From contig JAHZGZ010000303.1 of the NCBI GenBank assembly GCA_019420545.1, forward strand, positions 437 to 5,493: a DNA stretch of 5,057 nucleotides, read 5' to 3'. The notes under the pieces are model-generated. The model was not told where the DNA came from and searched no databases. It saw nothing but the letters and a program-made list of their open reading frames with translations. Below, one piece after another: positions 1 to 5,057 of this stretch (within the stretch, counting starts at the first letter, position 1; each line of letters begins with the position of its first letter). The position numbers were made by a program, and so were the translations under genes. The stretch comes from Bacteroidales bacterium (lineage in GTDB: Bacteria; Bacteroidota; Bacteroidia; Bacteroidales; Muribaculaceae).

Positions 1-424
1 TGTGGTATATATGGCTGCATTCATCGGCGCGCTGGTAGGCTTCCTCTGGTACAACGCATATCCCGCTCAGGTATTCATGGGCGATACCGGCAGCCTCACC
101 ATCGGAGGCATCATCGCCGTCTTTGCCATCCTTATCCGCAAGGAACTGCTGCTACCCATACTCTGCGCCATATTCTTTGTCGAGGACCTGTCGGTAATCC
201 TCCAGGTGGCCTACTTCAAGTATACCAAGAAGCGCTATGGCGAGGGACGGCGCATTTTCAAGATGACGCCCCTCCACCATCATTTCCAGAAACAGGGAGG
301 AACGGTACCGGCACTCATCCAGAACCCGATGCGCGCCATCCCGGAATCGAAAATCGTAACGCGATTCTGGATCGTCGGCATCATGCTCGCGGTAATCACC
401 TTTGTAACTCTCAAGATACGCTAA
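1..424 (+). CDS. mraY: Phospho-N-acetylmuramoyl-pentapeptide-transferase, C-terminal part (5' truncated by window edge)
   Basis: MraY is the integral membrane enzyme that transfers phospho-MurNAc-pentapeptide from UDP to undecaprenyl phosphate, making lipid I on the inner face of the cytoplasmic membrane. About 140 C-terminal residues are present, read from base 2 and ending at the TAA at 422-424; roughly two thirds of the protein lies upstream. The NAYPAQVFMGDTGSL block holds the conserved Asp (codon 83-85) equivalent to the Mg2+-linked Asp of the family. A later His triad in TPLHHHF (codons 275-283) is the second signature. Hydrophobic segments surround these, and a last helix ends in TLKIR, a typical MraY C-terminus. 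Between HHHF and the VTRFWIV helix there is an insertion of about 14 residues compared with E. coli; a longer segment here is normal in Bacteroidales. The GTG at base 2 is an internal codon, not the start. murD follows after 30 bases, probably in the same operon. Confidence 0.97.
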   Translation, partial: VVYMAAFIGALVGFLWYNAYPAQVFMGDTGSLTIGGIIAVFAILIRKELLLPILCAIFFVEDLSVILQVAYFKYTKKRYGEGRRIFKMTPLHHHFQKQGGTVPALIQNPMRAIPESKIVTRFWIVGIMLAVITFVTLKIR

Positions 425-454
425 CCTATAGTTTAAAATATTTCACTTATATAT
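425..454 (+). promoter_or_regulatory. AT-rich leader upstream of murD, possible translation-initiation region
   Basis: These 30 bases between the mraY stop and the murD ATG contain only about five G or C bases, in sharp contrast to the GC-rich genes on both sides. No Shine-Dalgarno sequence is visible. In Bacteroidota, initiation commonly relies on an A/T-rich, unstructured leader rather than on anti-SD pairing, so this is most likely the murD ribosome-landing region. I looked for the Bacteroidota sigma-ABfr promoter pattern (-7 TAnnTTTG with a -33 TTTG) and found no good match, so a separate promoter is not supported. Confidence 0.35.
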
Positions 455-1828
455 ATGACACACGAATCTACATGTCCCCGCAAGCGTCTGGTGGTGCTCG
501 GGGGCGGTGAAAGCGGCGTAGGCGCCGCCATCCTCGCAAAAGACAAGGGGATGGATGTGTTTCTCTCCGATTCCGGCACTATACCCGGACGCTATGCCGC
601 GCAGCTCGAGGCTGAAAACATCCCCTTCGAGCAGGGCGGCCATACCGAAAGCCTCATCCTCAACGCCGACGAGGTGGTGAAAAGCCCCGGTATACCGCCC
701 ACGGCACCGATCATGGTGAAAATCACCGGAAAAGGGATCCCTGTGATCTCCGAGATCGAGTTTGCCGGACGCTACACCGACGCCAAGATGGTGTGTATCA
801 CCGGATCCAACGGCAAGACAACCACAACACTTCTCACATACCACATACTCCGTGAAGCCGGCATCAACGTCGGCCTCGCCGGCAACGTCGGGCGCAGTCT
901 CGCCCTGCAGGTGGCGCGCGAGCACCACGATGTCTACGTGATCGAGCTTAGCTCGTTCCAGCTCGAAAACATGTACGACTTCAAGGCCAACATCGCCGTG
1001 ATGCTCAACATTACCCCCGACCACCTCGACCGCTACGACTACAAAATGCAGAACTACATCAACGCCAAGTTCCGCATCATCCGCAACCAGACTCCCGAAG
1101 ATGCTTTTATCTTCTGGCAGGACGATCCCGTGATACAGGCACAGTTACGCCAGCTCACTATAGAGGCTGCACAATACCCCTTCAGCGAACACTTCGAGGA
1201 GGGCGCCGACGCATATGTCGACACCATCGGCGACCTGGTCATCAACACCCCCGGTACATCACTCTCGATGCCGCGTAAAGAACTTTCGCTCCACGGCCTC
1301 CACAACCTCTACAACTCCATGGCTGCCGGTCTGTCGGCATGTCTGCTCAACATACGCAAGGAGGACATACGCCGCGCGCTCGAGGACTTTGAAGGCGTAG
1401 AACACCGTCTGGAGTACGTGGCCGACATCGACGGCGTGCGTTATATCAACGACTCCAAGGCCACCAATGTCAACTCCTGCTGGTATGCGCTCGAAAGCAT
1501 GCCTGCCGGCGGCAACGTCATCCTGATTCTCGGTGGCAAGGACAAGGGCAACGACTACTCCGAGATCGAGCCGCTCGTGCGCGGCAAGGTCAAGGCCATC
1601 GTGGCGATGGGTCTGCACAACGAGAAGATACTCGAATTCTTCGACGGCAAGGTGCCCGTGATACGCGACACTCATTCCCTTCAGGATGCGGTCGACACAT
1701 GCGCCTCTCTCGCAAAAGAGGGCGACACAGTGCTCCTCTCGCCATGCTGCGCCAGCTTCGACCTCTTCAAAAGCTACGAGGACCGCGGCCGTCAATTCAA
1801 AGACGCCGTGAAGGCCCTAAAAAAGTAA
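455..1828 (+). CDS. murD: UDP-N-acetylmuramoyl-L-alanine--D-glutamate ligase
   Basis: MurD is the cytoplasmic ATP-dependent ligase that adds D-glutamate to UDP-MurNAc-L-Ala. The 457-residue protein has the three-domain Mur ligase layout and is close to the usual length (about 440-450). The N-terminal substrate domain (about 1-105) begins with the glycine-rich GGGESGVG loop. The central ATPase domain carries the P-loop GSNGKTT at 117-123, with K121 the nucleotide-binding Lys, ELSSFQLE at 164-171, NITPDHLDRY at 185-194 with H190, and K205, which aligns with the carbamylated Lys of MurD. HN at 283-284 and HR at 317-318 are also conserved. The C-terminal domain has NDSKATN at 332-338 and SPCCASFDLFKSYEDRG at 429-445, which binds D-Glu in the family. 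ELSSFQLE together with SPxCASFDxF identifies MurD rather than MurC, MurE or MurF. The ATG at 455 lies just after the AT-rich leader and gives only about ten residues before the first strand, so this start is well placed. No key residue is missing. Confidence 0.98.
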   Translation: MTHESTCPRKRLVVLGGGESGVGAAILAKDKGMDVFLSDSGTIPGRYAAQLEAENIPFEQGGHTESLILNADEVVKSPGIPPTAPIMVKITGKGIPVISEIEFAGRYTDAKMVCITGSNGKTTTTLLTYHILREAGINVGLAGNVGRSLALQVAREHHDVYVIELSSFQLENMYDFKANIAVMLNITPDHLDRYDYKMQNYINAKFRIIRNQTPEDAFIFWQDDPVIQAQLRQLTIEAAQYPFSEHFEEGADAYVDTIGDLVINTPGTSLSMPRKELSLHGLHNLYNSMAAGLSACLLNIRKEDIRRALEDFEGVEHRLEYVADIDGVRYINDSKATNVNSCWYALESMPAGGNVILILGGKDKGNDYSEIEPLVRGKVKAIVAMGLHNEKILEFFDGKVPVIRDTHSLQDAVDTCASLAKEGDTVLLSPCCASFDLFKSYEDRGRQFKDAVKALKK

Positions 1829-1874
1829 CACAACAACAGTTAACCCCGCCTCACTCCACGATCGCTCTCCGGCA
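1829..1874 (+). other. Short murD-ftsW intergenic spacer
   Basis: This 46-base gap is the longest non-coding stretch in the window. It starts with a CA-rich run followed by GTTAACC and then becomes C-rich up to the ftsW ATG. I see no terminator hairpin with a T-run, no convincing Bacteroidota promoter and no Shine-Dalgarno sequence, so murD and ftsW are probably co-transcribed. Confidence 0.4.
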
Positions 1875-3242
1875 ATGACATCCGACAATAATTCAGCAAC
1901 GGCTGCCTCCGCATCACCCTTCGGAGGTATAGCCGCAGCCGCGACAAAAGCTATCCCGACGGCCTCGGCCGCGACATTCCGCCGCCACGGCGACAAATAC
2001 ATATGGGGTGTATATATCGCCCTCTGTATAGTGTCGATAATCGAACTGTACAGCGCATCGTCGCGCGAGGTAGCGTCGGCGGGCGTCTACGGCCCTATCG
2101 TACGCCATCTCAGCATGCTCCTCGCAGGCTTCGGCATCGTATGGACTCTCGAACGCCTCCACTATAAATGGTTCTATGCCATGGCCTATGTGTTTGTAGG
2201 CTTCTCGGTGCTTCTGATGATTTATATTACCTTTTTCGGCGATATCATCAACGGTGCGCGACGCAGTGTCACCATCGGCCCGCTGGCACTACAGGGTGCG
2301 GAGTTCATAAAGCTCTCGGCCGTGCTCGCAATCGCCAAGATAATGGGCACATCGCAGAAAGCCAAGAGTATCGGTGTCGAGACACGCGCGGTAATCATAT
2401 CCGGTATCGTTATAGCCATATTCTGCGGGCTGCTCTTGCCGCAAGGGCTTACCAACACGATCCTGCTTTCGGGTATTGCCGGTGCGATGATCCTTATCGG
2501 AGGTACCGAATGGAAAAAAATCGGCGTACTCGCCGGAGTATTCCTCTTCCTGATGGGATGTGTGGCGGTTTATAAATTCGCCGGTTCTTCCGACGATAAA
2601 AACTCCGAACTGACGGAAGCCATGGTACAGACAGGAGGTACCGAAAAAGTGGCCGGAGCCCGCGAACATACCTGGCAAAAGCGCCTCGAACGCTTCTTCG
2701 GCGACTCTATCCCCAAATACGAGATGGAGATCACTGCCGAAAACCGTCAGGAGATGCTCTCGTATATGGCGCAGGCCAACGGCGGTGTGATAGGAGTGTT
2801 CCCCGGCAACTCGCGCGAGACTGCACGTCTGCCACTGGCGTTCTCCGATTATATCTACGCCATCATCCTTGAGGACATAGGCTTCGTAGGGGGGACCCTG
2901 TTGCTCGGGCTGTATCTCACCCTCCTTGCCCGCGCCGGGATGATAGCCCAGCGGTGCCACCGGGCGTTCCCGGTAATCCTGCTCATGGGTCTGGCGGTAA
3001 TGATAGTGCTCCAGGCCCTGTTCCACATGGCCATTACCACGGGCACATTCCCCGTATCGGGACAGCCGTTGCCGCTGATATCCAAGGGCGGTACCTCGAT
3101 CCTCATCACATCAATAGCATTCGGCATGATGCTCAGCGTAAGCCGTACTGCCGTGCAGAACGGTACATCGCAGCAGATAAAGGAGGAGCTTAACGCCCTT
3201 CCCGAGGAGCTTCGTGCCGGCAACCCTGTAGAATTGCGATAG
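1875..3242 (+). CDS. ftsW: SEDS-family peptidoglycan glycosyltransferase FtsW (cell division)
   Basis: FtsW is the membrane glycosyltransferase that polymerises lipid II at the septum with its partner class B penicillin-binding protein (FtsI). The 455-residue protein shows about ten hydrophobic segments (near 43-60, 76-92, 100-121, 144-157, 172-189, 193-209, 215-233, 326-352, 364-388 and 405-423), with a large extracytoplasmic loop at about 234-324, as in SEDS proteins. Family signatures are LYSASS at 59-63, NGARR at 126-130, and SDYIYAIILEDIGFVGG at 324-340, where D325 aligns with the catalytic Asp (E. coli FtsW D297). PVSGQPLPLISKGGTS at 393-408 is the Bacteroidota form of the PxxGxxLPxxSxGGxS motif. 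The first 37 residues form an Ala/Ser/Thr-rich cytoplasmic tail. No in-frame ATG lies between this start and the first helix, which favours ATG 1875. The C-terminal tail (about 424-455) is hydrophilic. The position between murD and murG supports FtsW rather than its paralogue RodA. Departures from the common motifs are described in the findings. Confidence 0.96.
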   Translation: MTSDNNSATAASASPFGGIAAAATKAIPTASAATFRRHGDKYIWGVYIALCIVSIIELYSASSREVASAGVYGPIVRHLSMLLAGFGIVWTLERLHYKWFYAMAYVFVGFSVLLMIYITFFGDIINGARRSVTIGPLALQGAEFIKLSAVLAIAKIMGTSQKAKSIGVETRAVIISGIVIAIFCGLLLPQGLTNTILLSGIAGAMILIGGTEWKKIGVLAGVFLFLMGCVAVYKFAGSSDDKNSELTEAMVQTGGTEKVAGAREHTWQKRLERFFGDSIPKYEMEITAENRQEMLSYMAQANGGVIGVFPGNSRETARLPLAFSDYIYAIILEDIGFVGGTLLLGLYLTLLARAGMIAQRCHRAFPVILLMGLAVMIVLQALFHMAITTGTFPVSGQPLPLISKGGTSILITSIAFGMMLSVSRTAVQNGTSQQIKEELNALPEELRAGNPVELR

Positions 3243-3253
3243 ACACAACCAAG

Positions 3254-4354
3254 ATGAAAGTACTTATAAGCGGGGGCGGCACAGGCGGCCACATATTCCC
3301 CGCGCTGTCGATAGCCAACGCACTGCGGCGCCGCATGCCCGACGTCGAGATACTGTTTGTAGGCGCCGAAGGGCGCATGGAGATGGAGCGCGTACCCGCC
3401 GCCGGATATGAGATTGTAGGCCTTCCCGTGAGCGGCTTCGACCGCAAGCGGCTGTGGCGCAACTTCCGCGTGCTCATACGGCTGTGGCGCTCCATGCGTC
3501 TGGCAAAAAAAGTGCTCCGCGACTTCCGGCCCGACATCGCCGTGGGTGTAGGCGGTTATGCAAGCGGGCCGATGCTCAAGGAAGCCCAGAAACATGGCAT
3601 ACCCACCCTTATCCAGGAGCAGAATTCATACGCAGGAGTGACCAACAAGCTCCTTGCCGCCAAGGCTGCGGCCATATGCACGGCATACCCGGGAATGGAG
3701 CGCTTCTTCCCTGCCGACAAGATACTCCTTACAGGCAACCCCGTGCGCGCGGCCATCACCGAGGCCACGGCCATAAGCCGCGAGGAGGCATGCCGCGAAC
3801 TCGGACTCCCCGCCGACTGGCCGATAGTGCTCGTTGTCGGAGGCTCGCTCGGCGCACGCACCATCAACGAGGCTATCGCCGCATCGCTCGACGCGGCAAA
3901 AAAGGCTGGAGCATTCATCCTCTGGCAGACAGGCAAATACTATGCCGAGCAGTGTGCCGCCATCGCCCGCGGGCATGAGGATACCGTAAAGGCGGTCCCG
4001 TTCATCTCGCGGATGGATCTCGCCTATCGAGCCGCCGATCTCGTTGTGTCGCGCGCAGGTGCAGGCACCATCTCCGAGCTGCAGGTACTCGGTAAGAGCG
4101 CCATCCTGATCCCCTCGCCCAACGTGGCCGAAGACCATCAGCGCAAGAACGCCGAGGCCCTTGCCTCGCGCGACGCTGCGGTGATGATACTCGACGCCGA
4201 CGCATACCGCGAGCTTCCCGCCACGCTCACATCGCTGCTTGCCGACAAGGAGGCGCGCGAACGCCTCGGCCGCAACGCCGCCGCAATGGCTCTGCGCGAT
4301 GCCGACGAAAAGATTGTCGACCGTATTATCGGAATTGTATCTCCCGGAAAATGA
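3254..4354 (+). CDS. murG: Undecaprenyldiphospho-muramoylpentapeptide beta-N-acetylglucosaminyltransferase
   Basis: MurG is the peripheral membrane GT28 glycosyltransferase that moves GlcNAc from UDP-GlcNAc to lipid I, producing lipid II on the cytoplasmic face. The 366 residues match the usual length (about 355-370). The N-terminal acceptor domain opens with the glycine loop GGGTGGHIFPA at 7-17 (H13 conserved), then GVGGYASGP at 98-106 and QEQNSYAGVTNK at 121-132, with E122 and N124 matching the conserved EQN. TGNPVR at 160-165 marks the domain boundary. The C-terminal UDP-GlcNAc domain has VVGGSLGAR at 194-202, SRAGAGTISE at 266-275 (E275 aligns with the ribose-binding Glu) and PSPNVAEDHQRKNA at 287-300. 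Basic and hydrophobic residues at about 64-88 (RKRLWRNFRVLIRLWRSMR region) could aid membrane association. The ATG at 3254 is 11 bases after the ftsW stop and starts directly at the first beta strand. The stop overlaps the murC start by four bases. All expected key residues are present. Confidence 0.98.
   Translation: MKVLISGGGTGGHIFPALSIANALRRRMPDVEILFVGAEGRMEMERVPAAGYEIVGLPVSGFDRKRLWRNFRVLIRLWRSMRLAKKVLRDFRPDIAVGVGGYASGPMLKEAQKHGIPTLIQEQNSYAGVTNKLLAAKAAAICTAYPGMERFFPADKILLTGNPVRAAITEATAISREEACRELGLPADWPIVLVVGGSLGARTINEAIAASLDAAKKAGAFILWQTGKYYAEQCAAIARGHEDTVKAVPFISRMDLAYRAADLVVSRAGAGTISELQVLGKSAILIPSPNVAEDHQRKNAEALASRDAAVMILDADAYRELPATLTSLLADKEARERLGRNAAAMALRDADEKIVDRIIGIVSPGK
4351..4354 (+). 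other. murG stop / murC start overlap (ATGA)
   Basis: The murG TGA (4352-4354) and the first murC ATG (4351-4353) share an ATGA tetranucleotide. Such overlaps usually reflect translational coupling, in which ribosomes ending on the upstream gene restart on the downstream one. A second in-frame ATG at 4369 could serve instead, which would leave a 14-base gap and no overlap. Confidence 0.6.
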
Positions 4355-5057
4355 ATGTTCAACAGAAAATGAGTAAGAAAAAGATATACTTCGCCGGAGC
4401 CGGCGGCATAGGTATGGCGGCCCTTGAGCGCTATTTCCTCTCCAAAGGATACCGTGTGGCCGGATATGACCGCACCCCCTCCGACCTCACCCGTGCCCTT
4501 CAGCAGGAAGGGGTGGAGATTACTTTCGACGCCTCCGCCGAGGCCATTCCCGCCGACTTCAGAGAGTGTCCCGACGAAGTTACGGTAGTTTACACCCCGG
4601 CCCTCCCCGACTCTCACCCGCAGCTCGCCTACTTCCGTGTCAACGGATATGAGGTGATCAAGCGCGCGGCGATGCTCGGCGCCATCACACGCGACAGCAA
4701 AGGTCTCTGCTTCTCGGGCACCCACGGCAAGACGACTACATCGTCAATGGCCGCACATCTGATGCATGTGAGCGGCATCGGTTCCAACGCATTTCTCGGC
4801 GGAGTGCTCCGCGGCTACGGCAGCAACCTCATGCTCAGCGCCACGTCGTCCTACTCGGTGATCGAGGCCGACGAGTTCGACCGCTCGTTCCACCATCTCT
4901 CGCCCTATGTGGCCGTGGTCACAGCAACCGACCCCGACCATCTCGACATCTACGGCACCGAAGAGGCATATCTCGAAAGCTTCGCGCATTTCACCGAGCT
5001 GATAGTGCCCGACGGCAAACTGCTGATACACACCGGCCTCAAGCTCAAGCCGCGCCC
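4351..5057 (+). CDS. murC: UDP-N-acetylmuramate--L-alanine ligase, N-terminal part (3' truncated by window edge)
   Basis: MurC is the cytoplasmic ATP-dependent ligase that joins L-alanine to UDP-MurNAc, the first step of stem peptide synthesis. The frame stays open from ATG 4351 to the right edge, giving 235 complete residues, about half of a typical MurC (about 450-490). The N-terminal UDP-binding domain starts with KIYFAGAGGIGM at 11-22, the MurC form of the glycine loop. The ATPase domain has the P-loop GTHGKTT at 123-129 (K127), EADEFDRSF at 172-180 (E172) and TDPDHLDIY at 193-201 (H197), all aligning with conserved MurC residues. GTHGKTT together with GGIGM separates it from MurD, MurE and MurF. 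The related recycling ligase Mpl is less likely from the glycine loop and the location. The ATGA overlap with murG supports ATG 4351, but ATG 4369 (six residues later, MSKKK) is a credible alternative. The C-terminal alanine-binding domain is outside the window. Confidence 0.95.
   Translation, partial: MNVQQKMSKKKIYFAGAGGIGMAALERYFLSKGYRVAGYDRTPSDLTRALQQEGVEITFDASAEAIPADFRECPDEVTVVYTPALPDSHPQLAYFRVNGYEVIKRAAMLGAITRDSKGLCFSGTHGKTTTSSMAAHLMHVSGIGSNAFLGGVLRGYGSNLMLSATSSYSVIEADEFDRSFHHLSPYVAVVTATDPDHLDIYGTEEAYLESFAHFTELIVPDGKLLIHTGLKLKPR

Noticed and set aside
431..454. Possible Bacteroidota promoter in the mraY-murD gap
   Set aside because: TAGTTTA and TATTTC resemble parts of TAnnTTTG but the spacing or final base does not fit and there is no TTTG-type -33 box at the expected distance.
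443..1024. 193-codon open frame on the - strand opposite murD
   Set aside because: It lies wholly antisense to the well-supported murD frame and has no recognisable domain or leader. Its openness follows from the codon bias of the GC-rich + strand gene.
1259..1795. 178-codon open frame on the - strand opposite the murD C-terminal domain
   Set aside because: It mirrors conserved MurD codons and its translation shows no known motif; treated as a shadow.
2289..3026. 245-codon open frame on the - strand opposite ftsW
   Set aside because: It is hydrophilic, His/Gly/Glu-rich shadow sequence of membrane-helix codons, without family features.
3182..3213. Short direct repeat GAGGAGCTT near the ftsW 3' end
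   Set aside because: It encodes two EEL tripeptides in the hydrophilic C-terminal tail with one intervening segment; too short and too easily explained by codon use to call a repeat element.
2855..3595. 246-codon open frame on the - strand spanning the ftsW-murG junction
   Set aside because: It crosses two genuine genes on the other strand and has no motif or initiation context to support it.
3454..3978. 174-codon + strand frame inside murG
   Set aside because: It is out of frame with the complete, motif-rich murG, and its Arg/His-rich translation is typical of frame-shifted GC-rich coding DNA.
4138..4725. 195-codon open frame on the - strand across the murG-murC junction
   Set aside because: It is antisense to both genes, covering the MurC nucleotide-binding domain; no independent support.

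Overview
The window is one uninterrupted stretch of a division and cell wall (dcw) gene cluster. All genes lie on the + strand in the order mraY (3' part), murD, ftsW, murG, murC (5' part). All five reading frames are intact. There are no RNA genes, mobile elements, CRISPR arrays or long non-coding stretches; the largest gap between genes is 46 bases.

The likely source is a member of the Bacteroidales (Bacteroidota). Three things point there. The MraY C-terminal part closely resembles what I recall of Bacteroides MraY, including an insertion between the His motif and the last membrane helix. MurG carries a PSPNVAEDHQ-type acceptor/nucleotide loop, and FtsW has a PVSGQPLPLISKGG motif in place of the proteobacterial form. 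The coding DNA is fairly GC-rich by eye, none of the starts has a clear Shine-Dalgarno sequence, and murD is preceded by an AT-rich leader, as is usual in this phylum. The GC-rich composition would suit a Muribaculaceae-like gut bacterium better than Bacteroides itself, but that family-level placement is only a guess.

Layout: the mraY 3' end occupies 1-424, followed by a 30-base AT-rich spacer; murD is 455-1828, followed by a 46-base spacer; ftsW is 1875-3242, followed by an 11-base spacer; murG is 3254-4354. The murG stop overlaps the murC start in an ATGA arrangement, and murC runs off the right edge. The tight spacing and lack of terminators suggest one transcript.

The genes act in one pathway. 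MurC adds L-Ala and MurD adds D-Glu to UDP-MurNAc in the cytoplasm. MraY moves the finished pentapeptide precursor onto undecaprenyl phosphate to make lipid I, and MurG adds GlcNAc to make lipid II. FtsW polymerises lipid II into septal glycan at the division site. I found no previously undescribed system here. The observations worth checking are sequence variations in FtsW and MraY and the murG/murC junction.
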